64,000 bases of DNA from Hyalella azteca. Its lineage: Eukaryota; Arthropoda; Malacostraca; Amphipoda; Hyalellidae. The notes below the pieces were generated by a model. The model saw nothing but the letters and a program-made list of their open reading frames with translations, had not been told where the DNA came from and searched no databases. The stretch lies in assembly GCF_000764305.2 (NCBI RefSeq), contig NW_025944972.1, positions 1 to 64,000 of the forward strand, given 5' to 3'. Both the position numbers and the translations under genes were made by a program. Below, piece by piece: positions 11,227-26,200 of this stretch (within the stretch, counting starts at the first letter, position 1; each line of letters starts with the position of its first letter).

Positions 11227-14200
11227 GTTCTTAACATCATTTTAATTTTTTCTGATATTATTATTTTTCTTATTATTATCATTTTTATTTTTTCTGATAT
11301 TATTTTCGGATATATTAGCACTCCAACCTACACATTGGACACTCATTTAAAATTTATGATGTTGCTGATAAATCTTTTGTCACAGAATTGCTGCGGTTAA
11401 TAGTTGCTAGATCCATGTCGGTAATGAATCACTATTTTCATACCAGAAATCAGTTCACGCCCTGTAGGATATAATTTCCATGATCAATATGATGATTAGC
11501 TGCTAGTATTTTTTTGATCCGGCTGATTTATAGACGTTGTATTGAATATATTATACCAAAAATTTCCGCGCGTGGTTAAAATTTTGTTCCGGTCTGTACA
11601 GATTATTCAAATTGTACCACTTAAAGAAAATAGCTAGCGCATGTGTATTTTGGGAAATAGAATTGGCGTGCATTGATTTGTGTGTACAGTATATATCGTC
11701 TTCGAGATATTGGAAGTAAATCACCACGTGTAAATTTAATTGGACCTCATCCTTTTGATGTTGCATTTGACCTCATTCGTTTGATGTATTGAATTTCTGA
11801 AAACAATTTTTTTTATCTTTTCGCCGCGCTTAACGTAATATGTCACTGCAGGATTCATAACATAATATGTCACTGCAGGACTCAGAGACGGCCTATAGAG
11901 CGCGCGTGGCGGTCTCTGTCTAGACCCTCCTTGCCTGCACCACGCGCCAGCAACGCTGAGCTGCGCCAGCTCACTGACTTCGCTCTTGATGATCCCGCTG
12001 AGATAGCTGCCTTCATTGCCACCCTCAGGAAGGAACGGTCAGCGCTGTAATTAGTGATTGCATTTTTACGACAAACTCTCTGTTTACTACGTCAATTACG
12101 TCGTGATTTCTATTTAGTACGATAACAGCGGCGTGGTATAATGCAGTTTTTACGTCTTATCTTATTTCTACTTCTTCTTTAGTTAATATGAAGTTAGTGT
12201 TATAAGTGCATGTTACTAAATAACATAATTTTCGTGGCTATTAACAAAGCACCATGTGGTGTGATTGCAGGTCCCTATACGTGAATAGCGTTTCTAATGC
12301 GGTGAGAATAGTGGTGTGGTATGTTGTATCATATTTCTACTGTTTCTTCAGTTAATATGAAAATCAATGTACGTTACTGAATAATATAATTGTCATGGCT
12401 ATTAACAAAGCAACACGTGGTGTGGTTGCAGGTCCCGACTGTTACAAGAGATCGAGAGCGAGGAGTCTGAGCGTGGCCTCTACAACGAGCAACTCGACGC
12501 CCTCACCGACCGTCTCGCCGAGCTCGCTGCTGCCGGCAGACATCAGGTACGTTGAGGCCATGGTTGAACTAAAAATATATTATATAGTATTATGCAGATG
12601 CTCTTATTCGTGCACATTTTCTAGCAAATTTATTATCCATGCACGCATTTCCGTAACACTTGTTGTGCATGTTTAGAATTTTACAATTTAAAATATTTCC
12701 ACAATTTTTAGCGTTTTCATTTCACTTATTTTTAGCGCATTTTCTCATTTATGGAAAAAAAACGCTATTGTCGTCGTCATGTCCATGGTTGAACTATACA
12801 AGGTTGACCCACGAGGATTCCCGTCTTTCAGTTAAGATTTCTTCTTACGTCACTGAGATCGAGAAACTTTAACAATCCCTTCATTCCCATGACGGATTGG
12901 TTGACTGGTTTGATCGCATTTCGGTAATTGGTTAATGCCCGTGACGTCACTGAGATCAGTGACGTCACAGGCGAACAACGAACTACATCCGCAAAAATGA
13001 GCTTCTCATGGGCCAACCTTATACTAGTTCAACCATGCGTTAAAGCTGTTCAAGCTGCAATCAGAGATATGAGTGTATTATTGTCCAAGTAGCGATGCAC
13101 TTTTTTATTTCTATGTGTAAGTAATACTGACCGAGTTTGGCCCGGTAAAAGGGCGTGTCAGTGCTACGTTCGTTCTCTGCTCGTGATGTGGGTAAGAAAG
13201 TGTTTCACTATTTGGAGAAGGTGATCAAATTATGTTTATGAGTGTTGTGCTTACTTGTGGCTTTTCATAATAAAGCCTTTGTTATGATTTTGTTTGAGAT
13301 CAGCATCGAAATTCGACGGCGCGGACATGCATTGCCAACTATACTGTCTTGCTTTAGTGACTTCATGTTTGCATTATTATAATATTTCAATAACACCGGT
13401 TAATTTATTTGTGCAATAGTTTCAGTTATTTCGATAATATGTTATTGTGGATTAATTTTTACTTTGACATCGCTTGGCCATCGCCCATATCTGACGGACG
13501 TCAGTCGAAACTTATTCCGCTAATTATCACGGTAATGGTTTGGTCCCAGTAATTGATTCTACGTCGTTTAATTTTCTTACGACAGTTTCCCATCGAGGGC
13601 GTGACGTTAGCGCTATCAGAGCGCTTGTTTGCTCACCGATTTGCGAAATGCTTTGCCAAGCAAACAGAGTGTCTGTCTGACGCTCAGATGTCCCCCCGAA
13701 GACAGTATATTTCTGACGCGCCTCTTAAGCGTATTAATTTTAGTTCAGTCATCCCGAGAAGCTTCCTCTTAACTTGCGACGTCGTGTAGTCAATTCACTA
13801 TACGAGTTATATTAATTGGTTGGTGTCGAATTGATTTAAGTAAGAACTTTTATTTAATTAACCCTGTAAATATAATTATAAATTTTTGTTTACCTATTTC
13901 AGTATTTCAAGGCTCTTTTTTTCGGACAATGTGCGTCTATATACCCGTAATTTATTTGGATGGAATATTTATTATTTTCTACTTTCGTCGGTATGCTTTA
14001 TTCATATAAGAAAAACGAATGCTAGCCAATGATGTTTGATGTCCCTAGCACTATTGCATCGCTTCGTGATGTCGCTATTCATTTACGCGCAGCAAGTCGA
14101 CTGTTCTTTGACTGTTTTAAACGTGCATGGTAACAGCTACACTGCATATCTTACAGATTCATTTTGAATGCTATGGTTAGGCAGTAAAACGCATCGTATA

Positions 14201-17200
14201 TATATCCTTCTGAAAGTGGACAGCATCCACTAGCGCAGTTGCTGCGGTTTTAACGGCACAAGTAACTGGAATTTCTGCTACACTGCTACCTCTTACGACA
14301 CATTAAGGCAGTTCAACGCCGGGTTTCATCTTCAATGTAACAATGTAGTAACACTTCACTAGTTGTTAATTAGCTTTACTACTTAAAGAACGAATATTAT
14401 TTAGTCAAACTGAAATTTTTGTTTAATTTTTCTATGAAAACGTCTTTAGAGAACAGCTACAGCTATTACAGTTGCATAAGCAGCACTGCGACAAGTCGTG
14501 CTGCGCGCTGACGCGGTGTGACCACAGCATCGCTCATTAGGACGACGAGCGGTTAGTTAGTCGTGACAGCCGTGGCCGCTGGCTCGCTAGCTCCCGTGCA
14601 ACTAACACCTTAGCTCTTCACACTTTCTTAGCACAAGTATAAGTGTATTTTATATAACGCGAGCTTAAAATTTCTTAAGAGTCGATCTTAGATCTGTTTG
14701 TGTAGTGAAGGGAACACTAGTTATCCGGAGTTTAGATACGAATAGCTTTATAATACGGCTAATGTATCTGCTGAAAAAGAATGTCGAAAAGTTAAGGTCA
14801 ACTGATGCAACTAGCTGCTCAGGAATTGATTCAGCAGATTAATATGTTTCGAAATCCGCGCCCAGAGGTCACTGCAATGCGGCTGCTGTGTTACGCAGCG
14901 TCAGGGCATTGAAAATGCCCACACTTGCACTGAGGCCGGGATTACGTCACGCGCGGTCACTAACATTCCTCGCATACATGCCTGCTTTTTTTTTGTCTGT
15001 CGTGAATGCCGTGCGAGGAGAAAGTTAGTTGCGTTTTTTCTATGTTAAAGATGAAAGATCTTTTTATGATCTTTGAGAATATTTAATTTTTCATCTTCCC
15101 CTCTCAAGTGTAGTTCATTGCGTTCCTTTTTCAATTTCTTTTGGAAATTTTCATGCAATATTCGTTTTCATCGTATTATTCTTATCCTCTTCCTGCGGGC
15201 CTTCACTCATTCTTTTTATCTTCTTTCTCTTCTAAATTACTCTCAAATTACTCTTCCATTACTTCATCCCTATTTCAATATCTGCTCTCCTGATCCATCT
15301 TTATCCTCTCTCTCAACATCTTTTTTACCCTTACACCCCTCCCCCCCGCGTCGCCGTCTACTGAGTGCAGTTACCCTCACGCGGCTCGCGTCTCGCTGCC
15401 TCTCATGTGTTCAGTGTGTGCCTGGCTGTTGTGGCGGAAGGTGGTGTCGTGTTCTGTGCTTTCTATCTGCTAATTTTCTTGTTATTATAATTCGTTAGCA
15501 AAATTCTCAGGCATTTTGGTCCTATGAACGTAATGGACGATTTTATTTATGAAGTGTACCATCTCATGACGAGCATTGTGTTGGCGATTAGTTCGGTGAT
15601 CGCTTCTTTGTTACGACGCGGCTGCTTGCCTCCCAGAAAACATGGGACTGTGCTAATCTTTATTCATTTAGAAAATGTTTTAACATGGCATCCATTGCCG
15701 CTCTAGTAATTTTATCTCGTTAATTCTCACTCGTTAAAATTAATGTTATGCCTTGATGTCACGCTGATATTGTGACGTCACGCCTTATTGTCACGCTGAT
15801 ATTGTGACGTCACGCCTTAGTGTCACGCTGATATTGTGACGTCACGCCTTAGTGTCACGCTGATATTGTGACGTCACGCCTTAGTGTCACGCTGATATTG
15901 TGACGTCACGCCTTGTTATTACTATTGTTTATGTTCACTTATTTTTACTATTTAGTCTTGCTACAATCATAGTCTTGCTCCCTTATAATCATACTCCACA
16001 CATACATACGAGTCTATCATAGTTATTATAATGGTTAAATCCTCACTCAACGTTTTTCAATTAAACATTGGAATTAATTTGTGAGCTTCCGCATTTAATC
16101 TTCACGAATGCTGAAACCGGTATTATTATTATTATTATTATTATAATGTGGTCATTTTCCCACCTACGAACTTCACTGCTAACTCTGCCCTTGCGTGCCT
16201 GCAATATTAGTGTTGGGTTTAGTGCTCCTGTGATGTGGGGCCAGAAGGCTGCCTTGTTTGCTCTAGCGAGGTCTTTGATGAACCCACTGCCAATATTTGA
16301 TAATCTTCGTCGTGCATCAAATGTACGAGACACGCCTCTGAGGTCGAGGCAAAACAAACGCAAGAACTGACGATGCTGTGGCATATCTATAGAGTCGGGG
16401 TCTGGCTTATCAATTCAGCAGGCCCATGTTGGACCACATGCTAAACGGAACCATGTTTGCCCAATGTTCAGCAGGCCCATGTTAGATCTCATGCTAAACG
16501 GAACCATGTTTGTCCAATGTTCAGTGGGCCACGTTGGACCACATGCTAAACGGAACCATGTTTTCCCAATGTTCAGTGGGCCACGTTGGACCACATGCTA
16601 AACGGAACCATGTTTGTCCAATGTTCAGTGGGACCAAGTTGGACCACATGCTAAACGGAACCATGTTTGCCCAATATTCAGTGGGCCCACGTTGGGCCAC
16701 ATGCTAAACGGAACCATGTATGCCCAATGTTCACTGGGTCAACGTTAGGTAACATATTGACGGTGAAACGCAAGACGCTGGAATGCGTAAGATTTTCGAT
16801 GCTACGCGTGGTTGCACTGCTTATATAGAAGCTGTATCATTGCCTATGCCTTCGCGAGACGGACTAATTTCTTTGGCTGGAATTTCACAATACAGTGCCT
16901 CCGTATCCGAAAGCATAGCTCTGTGTTACGCAGTGTCGCCATATGACGGGTTGCTGCCTGCGTTACGTCGCCGTTCTCTTGGCAGCTGTTGCCTCGCCTT
17001 GACAGCTGTTGCCTCGCCTTGACAGCTGTCAGTCTCTCGGAAAACCTGTGTGGTTATTTTGTCCTAGCGTTTCTGTCGATATTTGCGTTTCGGTGCTGTA
17101 ACCGCAGTGTGTTTTGGAATATAATTATTGTAAAGAACACGAGTCTAGTATTTTTAATTGTTAACTTGCCGAAATGTGTCACATTTTTTAGTAATCTTTC

Positions 17201-20200
17201 TGGTCGAGGATTGATTACGGATTTACGGAAGTGCAAAATGCAGTGGTATGTTGGTTGATATCTATTATTGGCGCGTGCGGGGCTTATCAATTTATTTGCT
17301 CTCTCCTTTCTGATCCTTTCTGAAATGGAGAAGACTTCCAAGTCTGATGCTAGCGAATTAATTTGTTAATTATTTCCCGTAATTCCAAGTCTCAAACTTC
17401 AATCCTACTTGAAATGCAAGCGTCGTGAAAGGTGCTGCCCTAAACTAACTGATAATTTCTTATTTCTCTAAATAGGTGCGGGTATCAAATGGAAATGATA
17501 TGGTAGTTTTAAACCTTCCTGCCACCGTTGCTTCGCCGGTGTAAAGTGAATGAAAGGATCATAAGTATATGCACGGCATTCATTTTTTGCTCATTGGTTA
17601 GTACATGACTTAGTTTTTGGTCTCTTTGCCTGTGGTTCCTCCTGTGGCGCCAGGAATATCAATAAATAGCCTTACCATTATCCGACGCTATTGATCTTCT
17701 ACGAGAAATTATAGTGTCGTTAATTAACCCTACACCGTCACATGAACGAGCTTTACGAGGAACTATTGCTAGGGTATAGCAGCTAGGATGGCAGCACCCT
17801 GTATAATGGAGCATTTCGCACCAAGTTCAATGTGTAGGGTTCTTAGAAAATGTATCCCATTAAGCCCTAATTATTTCAATAAAAATCGGAATAGGATTGG
17901 ACTGGCAAACTGTGAAATTTACCCTATTGCCCTTGCACTGAAGCCTTTCAAAAAGCTAAAGTGATAAGGTCTTCAACATATTTTTATCACTAGATAATGA
18001 AAGTAATTTTTTTCGAAACAAAAACCTAATGCGCATATAGGAAGTGTTAAAAAATTGTATCAGTATTTAGGAAAAAACTATAAGATGTCACATTCCAGTC
18101 AAATATTAATCCTATCACTCGCACTCGCTCTTAATCTCATGCAACTCGTCTCACGGGTCAGGTCTCAATGGAATTCGTGAAGACTATTCATTAGCGAGCG
18201 TCATAAAGAAGGCGTGTCTTACCGATAAATATTTGGCCTTCTTTAATTATTGCCGAACACAGAAGGCAATTGTTCGTAACAGGGAAATGTGTATCTTATT
18301 TGGCGTCGCTTGAGAAAAGCGCAAACTTCTCCATGATTTATTATTCGAATTTAAGTTGAACGGTGTTACCTGGCATATGGTGAGCTCCTGATCGGATTCA
18401 TAGAAGACAGAACTGAGGTTGGCAAGGTCGACTTCAATACTACCATTCAAGAGGCGGTATAAATTGAATTAAGTAGTCCGAGGGAACCTCATTTCTCTAA
18501 CTGGTCTACATTGCAGACCGATTAGTCCGCTATCTACCGACTGTAACTCTATATTCGCTTAACCTGTTAGTGTGAATAGCGTTGACAACGGTTAAAATGT
18601 CTGTCGACAGAAGCTTGCAATGTGTCGATAAGTTTTTGGTTGTTTTTTTAATACTGAAATATTGCTATTTGAGAGCAACAAATTGTCAAAAAAATACAAA
18701 TGAAATGAAAGGCGCTTCAAAAAATCACCAAGCAATGCCATCGAAATTGTGAAGTTCAGATGTGGCAAAATGGCTTTATATTACTATATTTCTCAAGTAG
18801 ACATTTTTATTAAGGTAACCCGGGCAGTCGCAATGTCTTAATCAATCTCAGGGTACTTATACCTTATGCCGAAAAAAAATCTGATTGACCGCCTAAAAGA
18901 CACAAAATCGACCTTCAAGTTTGAAACTTGTGCGATAAAGAATAGGCCAAATTCACTCCCGAAGCCAGCAACGGCAATGTAAAGTTACCGGCTTGAGACC
19001 GTGAAGCTAAGTAATGGCTTTGCAACTAAATTCTAATAATTATTATCAGGGCTTTTTTCTTTTATTGGGCTCGTGGTATTTAGATTCTCCTACTTACTAT
19101 TTTCAATGACGTATTACTTATATAATAAATTGTAATTGCTAACAGCTCAGTTGTATAGTTACATTATTTTAACTTTATTCTCCAGCTGATGTCCCAAACC
19201 ACGGGGTGTGCATTCAACTTGGCGGCGGTGCCACGGATTTATTATCGTTGAATTATTGTTGTATTACAGCGGAAGTTCCAGTATTCGTCACTGTTTGTAA
19301 ATTTGTGATTCTCATGCTTCGTATCTTTCGCATCTTTTCTCGTTATTTTGTTAATGCTCACGGTAGTTAAAAATTACTTCCTCATAGCTACATTAAAAAT
19401 TTTGATACGATGATCTTGCATTACGCAATCCATGCACGTCCTAATTAGAAATAGAAGTTATTTGAAAAAACTCCTAAATTTAGTTGTAAAATATGGATCG
19501 CAATCCATGCACGTCCTAATTAGAAATAGAAGTTCTTTGAAAAAACTCCTACATTTAGTTGTAAAATATGGATCATAAAATACCAGGTTTTATTATCAGT
19601 GCTACTCATTGGAATTTTTAACTCCAGACGAACAAGTTTCACATTAAAGACAGAGTTTGACGTATGCCCTTGCATCACGAGTTTCTCGTCCCTGTCGAGG
19701 ACATGCGTATATTTAGCGACATCTGCCCTGACGCGGTATTTGCTACGTCTGCATGCGTCTGCCAAGGTCGGCTGCCTGTCAAGTTCATCACAAGGCACTT
19801 GAAACTCACACTAAAAACCATATGTTGCATTCCATTCTTCTGGTCATGTCGGTCACGAGTCTGTGATGTTTTCATTGATAGCTTCTATTTAATTGGTTTG
19901 AACTATTTGTGGACAAATTTGTCATCTCTATGATTGATTTATTCATTTGCTGCATCTTGTTCTGTATTTATTGTGTGCTTTTTACTCTCCGAAAAGAATG
20001 GACGAAATAGAAGAAATCAAAAGTAGTTCCAGTTTATCTTTAATATCACAATTTTGAACAATCTTTTGATGCCTCAATGTCAACAACTTTCTCGAATGAC
20101 GAGATATTTCGATAAGTTAATAATTCTTAATCTAAATTTTCGAATTAGTTTTGTTTGGATTTGTGAAATGAATCTCCTGCATCATCGAAACAATATTATG

Positions 20201-23200
20201 TATGGGTAAGGTATAAGCGTGGCATCACCAGCAATGATGACAGCTAGCGAGAATTTTGTTAATTGCTCGAACTCGCCTCGTGCCCGCAAGCAGAGATATG
20301 GAGACAAAATATCGACCCTCAACCATACCAAAGTCGAGGAATCCGGTAGAAGTTGTCGCGCAAACTTCCACTCATCTATGTCATCCCTCAGTAGTCCTGT
20401 ATCCCGCGCCAGCAGAATAGGGGCAGACTACGAAATTTTGGGGGTACGCAGCCGCGATAGCTCAACATCTGTTGTTCACGAAAGTACCACTACGTTGGCT
20501 GAATCTGCTAACGCCGTTGATAAAAATTCTGATCGAACAAGAGGCCATGACAGTCCTCCGTTACCTATCAAGCGTTCTGGTGGCACGTCTGTCAAACGTC
20601 ACAGCTCGCACAGGTCTACAGGCTCTGAGGGCAGTGGTAGAAGAATTAAAGTTAGACAGTCGCCAGCGGCAGCTACTTCTTCCCATGTCAATCGGAGTTC
20701 AGAGACTTCTAAAATCCGTATTAGCCACGATTGTGAACCGCCAAGTCGAAGTAATGGTATTATTGAAATGGATCATAGCACTAAAAAGGGACGACCAGCG
20801 TTTCGTGATCAAGATGCCTACTCCCGGAACATCATTTCAACGTCACCATCGCAAGAACCTTCATTTATCGACTCGGCCTTTGGAGCTGGCGCAGCACTGC
20901 TTAGATTAGTGATGCCAAAACCTAAAAGGTTATCCAGCAGTCCACGTGTGGAACCTTTAACTTCTCAACACATAATTTCGACTTCTCCTCAAAAGGAAGT
21001 ACCGCCTTGGATGCAAGAGGGCCCTCCTCTTCGAAGAGCACCCACTCCTCCTGGTGTCAGTCTGTTCGACAACATCTCTGTCCGGAGTGTGGGCAGCAGT
21101 CTTGCTGGTCACACGTATGAGATGGTAAACTTTCATTCTGCAACTGAAACACCGACACTGCCTCTCTTATTTCCCATAAATCGTGAGGATGATCAGCAAA
21201 CGCTTCTTCGGCCAGCTATGGATTGCGATGCCATCGCTGATGCCATCTGCATATCGCATCCTTCTTCGAGAAAAACTTCCATACGCCGCAAGAAAATCAA
21301 ATCAAAAAGTAGAGGGACTCTCACTGATGAAAACATTCGTGATCTCAGCATCGCTCTGAGTTCGCACGCTCTTGATAAAAATAATCACGTTCAGACTTTA
21401 ACACCTGATGACGCCATCGCCGACATGCAACGGGGCTGCATTTACTACGTGTCGAACGAAGGAATCGCTGTACCTGACAGTGTCTACTCCATTCCGTGTC
21501 CCTCCCCCGCGGAATCCCCATGTCCTACCCCTCCGCAGAGAATTACATCGCTTTATTTTGAACTAAGTGTATCTTCTAAAATTCCCGGCGAGTGCAACTC
21601 GGGTAAAATAATGACTGATTCTCCATGTAAACTCCCCCCTACGAACGAAGTCGAAAAGTGCACAAGTGACAGTAGAAATGTACGTGAACCAAGTGCGAAA
21701 ACTATACTGTGTCAGAATACAGCTTCCCCAGACTTGGGACAAACTTCCTCTAGCATATGCAGTGTTTTTGGAGAGACGCTTGAGAATCGTCTTTCGTCAT
21801 CTAACATGCAGCCACCAGAAGTATATAGCGACACATTGAAAAGTGAAGGACCTAATCATCCTGTGTACACGTCGACTCCTGCTTGTCTCGCTATGTATCC
21901 CAGTTCGGCCGAGGAACGTAGACGACTCAGGATGGGAACGAGAAGAGGCTGGTCTTTTCCTGTTCAACGTTTGCATGCCAACGCAACGTCGCCTCGTGAA
22001 CCTTCGTCCTCGTGCATTGCACTCAGTGCTGCGTGCATCTCAACTCCATTCAACATTCAAAAAGCCAACAAAGACGATTTTTTAAACAGCAAACTTGCCA
22101 GATTGACCCAAAAACAAGTCGCTCGGAAGCTTGATAGATCGCAGTCTCTTGTGGACCCTGTTGAAGATTTTAAAAGATTTAGACCTAATATTCCAGCGGT
22201 CGGTGGTCCTTCTCTGCGTCAATCTTATGTCCAGGTAATTAATTTACTTGCTACTTATCTATTGCAAGTCTTTATTTCCTTTATAATGCAGTATAAATAT
22301 CTCCTTGTTGACTATAGGGTTTCGTTTTAACCCCCACCGCCGTATGTCACTCTCCGGAAACACAACTTTCAATTTAAATTATACGTAAACTATTGAGTGT
22401 AGCAACCTGAGGACGTTTGTACGCAACAGAGAACCTTTTAAAGTTAAACTTTCAACTTAAATTATACGTAAACTATTGAGTGTAGCAACCTGAGGACGTT
22501 TGTACGCAGTAGAGAACAGAGAACATTTTAAAGTTGTCGTACGTGGCGGCAACCATCAGTGCAAGTCACTTGGCGCTCAACAGAACCTATCCTTTTTGGG
22601 AAGTATAGGCATGTGAAAATATTGCTCCGGTTACTCATATCAGGCGGTAGAGGGTTAAAGCCTGAATTTCAGCAACGGCTCATTAACAGCAATAGGCACT
22701 GGAGACAGGATAAGTTAGCCTTGAACTTTGTTTTTGACTTAAGGTTTTAGATCAGATATATTTGAAATTGTTATAAGGCTAGCCTATATTCCATTAAAAA
22801 TGAGGCTCAGCGAAAAGGTACAAAATTCAACGATCGTCTGCGATAAATAAATTAGTGCAAAATTTAATGTATCAACATACGGTCTCCGACATACGGTATC
22901 ATCGTTTCTTCCTTCATGTGCCTATCCGCGGTCGTGACGTATTTCGCGGTACCCACAAAGTTTAATGAATGCATCCGCGACGAAGCGGGCGTGGGCGCGG
23001 CAGCGGGGCTTGGCCACAGCCGCGGATATGCGCTCGCCAACTGACGGTGCACTGTGCATCGTGTGACTGTACCTGGCGCTGGTGTACATGATAGACGTGC
23101 TGATGGCTGTACTTGGTACTGGTGTACATGATAGACGTGCTGATGGCTGTACCTGGTACTGGTATAACTAACAGACGCGTTGTTGGCTGTGCATGATGCT

Positions 23201-26200
23201 GGTATACCTGACAGACGCGTGCTGGTATAACTGACAGACGTGCTAAAAAGATGTTACCTCCATAGCCGTTAAGCAGGCATGACATGCAGTCACTGCCTAT
23301 CAGCGACTTCTCGCACGCTGCAGTTCACGACTTAGCGACATTTGTTCTCCTAGCGCGAGTTGTAACTTTCTAGCTCTTTCGACGTTTAGTCTCGTGCCTG
23401 TGCTGATTTAGGGAACTGCATTCCTTCTGTTCACTATTAATTCTTACATGTTAATCTTTGCATCGTTCATTCGTCGGATGAATTAGTAGTTTATTACAGT
23501 TTTTTGTGTTTTGATTGGAGTCCTCTGGCCGCTGTATACCGTGTAGACGACGGCGTTAGAAATTAAATATTTAAATATATATGCTATCCTCAGTTCATGA
23601 TCATTATTTTGTTCATGTGAATTCGTTTAATTTTTAGACGGGGGTGTTCGTTATTCCTTCACAGAAGAAGAGATGCCAGGAACGCGCGTGCTCCGACTTA
23701 GGCTATTCTCACAGTTGTGACGTAACTAGAGTTCGTTCATTTTTTAAAGGGTTGTCATCATCAAAACGCTCGTCATGAGCCTCTCGTGTGTACTAGTATG
23801 AGCTAGACTAACTGCAAATAGTTTGACTTAGTTGAGCAGCGGTGCATACAAGGTTTGCTGCCAACTTGCCCGCTCTTCTTCTTGTTCATGTTGGCGAGGT
23901 TTAACGAAAATTTTCTCCCTAATTGGCTTATCGACTCATTCATGCCTCAACAATGACTATTGAATTTGATAATTTTCCTTAAACAAAATAATGGATAATC
24001 ACCTTAATCATCGATGTTTTTTACTGACGCATAACGCATTGAATATCATTAATTCAACTGCATTAATGGCCAGGAGGCAATTGTTCAGTGTTGCACAAGA
24101 AGACTGGTACGTACTATCACTCGATACTCTACCACTCCATCGATAATTAGTCATAGTTTTTCACCATTGTGTGCTCGCCTCAAATAAAAATCTGTGTACA
24201 CTACGGAAGAAAACAATCATGCAGTTCACTTAGTGCAGTGTTTACACTTGAGAGGTTGGCAGAGGGAGCGTCGAAGCACTTGTCCAACAACGCTCAGGCC
24301 TTCTTAAACCAGAAAAAAGCGGAGTTTATACCCATAAACTAATAATCTAATCAGAGAGAATTTGACTCGTTGGTCACTTTGATCATCATTGTCTTTGTGT
24401 ATTTAGTGAAGAATTTGCTTGTGCAAGCCCTTGTCACTCAGCAAGCATTGACGGCTCTAACTCGTTAACAGAACCTCAAGTTTTGTCCGAATATTTACCT
24501 ATAACTTTCCATCGAGTAAGAGACCATTTTTATTGCGAAAAGGAATTTGACTTGGCTTGTCTCGTCGCACAATTGGAAAAACGTCGCGTGTAATTATATG
24601 ATAGGTTGGTCGAATCAATAATTTAAATTCGCGTAGTTTAATCTTCTACTTCGAAAGTTTCGGTACTCACTGTCTCTGCACAAAACATAATTAATTTGCT
24701 CGACCTCCATTTGCGATATGATCACTAAAATAACTCAATCGTTAGATAAGAATAAGCATTATTATGAATAACAAGGTGGTGGCTGTTGCGAAATTCCTGA
24801 TCGTACGTGTTGATGTTGGGAATTGAGACGAGCAAAATGTCAACGGGGTACTTGTTTACAGAAAAATTATTCGGCTTAAAAACACCCTGACAAATTTCGT
24901 GCTTTTTCTTTTTCGGTTTCTTTACACTGTCTCAATCAAAATATTTTTATTTTATTTAGAGCTTGAAGGCAAGTTCTTTCTGGCTCCCTGAAGAATTTAT
25001 GCGTGCAACTATGAACAAATAATAGAGGTTCCGCGTTAAAATATTTGGCAAAGCTTCTTGTAGTGATGCAATCTGAACGCGCTCTACCGTGGTCCTTTCT
25101 CTGCTGCCTAGTTAATGCTGAACTGACTTGAGTCGATGTATTGTCGGTTAGCTAGAAAGTCAACATCAACAAGAAAAAATATTGCGGCTGCCTTATTACA
25201 TATAATTTAAGATAATTATTTTTGACTATTATCATAAAAATAAATATTAAATTTAATGAATATATTTGAAAGACCGGTTCACCTGATCGTATTTTCTTCT
25301 TTTTCTAAATTTTCGTGTCTGTTCCCATGATATGAATTTTACTGGTGATGTATTTTCTAGATATTTTATTCCATAACTTGAAAAATTCACATTTTTAGCG
25401 CATTTTCTCATTTATGAAAAAAATGCACTATTGTGCTCGTCATGTCCGTCCGTCTGTCTTTCCGTCCATGACTTCACGTTTTCGTCGACGAGAAAATGCG
25501 CTCTCTGTCACTCACTGCAGCGAGTACTGAGTTATATATTTGTAAAGTAATGATTTATAAAAAAAAATGAAAGGAATTCTCCCATTGATTTTCACCGTGT
25601 CATTTATTGATTTTTTTTGATTTTCACGTTTCATTTATTTGCAGAGCTCCGAGGCGCGGAGTGTGGAGGGTGAGGTGAGACGTCTGCGAGAAGCTGGTCA
25701 ACATCGACTTGGTTCTCCATGTTCAGCTTCACGTCGCCGCCACCATCGTCTGCATGCCATCAACACCATCGAGAAAACCATCCAGCGGCTCAATCATTTG
25801 CCACCAGCAGACATCATCCAGAGACCAGGTGTTGCTGAGCACCAGCTGTCCCAGTCAGAGGTGAACGCGTATGATCGCGGCTACGCCGACCGACGCGGTT
25901 CCGTGCGTTGTAACACTACAGACTCGCAAAGCACTGGCTTTAGTAGACTCACAACGTCCGACGGCTACCAAAACTTTCTAGGTAATTTCGACAACAATCG
26001 TCAGTCTGGGACTCGGTACTCGGACTTATCAGCCACAAGCGGTGAACTCACCAGCAGCGTTTGTAGTGTCTTTGATGTCAGCGGCCCTTCTCCTTTTGGG
26101 CCCACATTCCAAGTTCCGAACTCACGAAGGTCTCCTAAAAAATCATCGGAGTATATCACATCTCGTTCTAATTATCTTCAGAATTTGAGTCTGTCAGAGG

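Noticed and set aside
16510..16707. Repetitive frame with HMLNGTMF-type units
   Set aside because: Minisatellite read-through.
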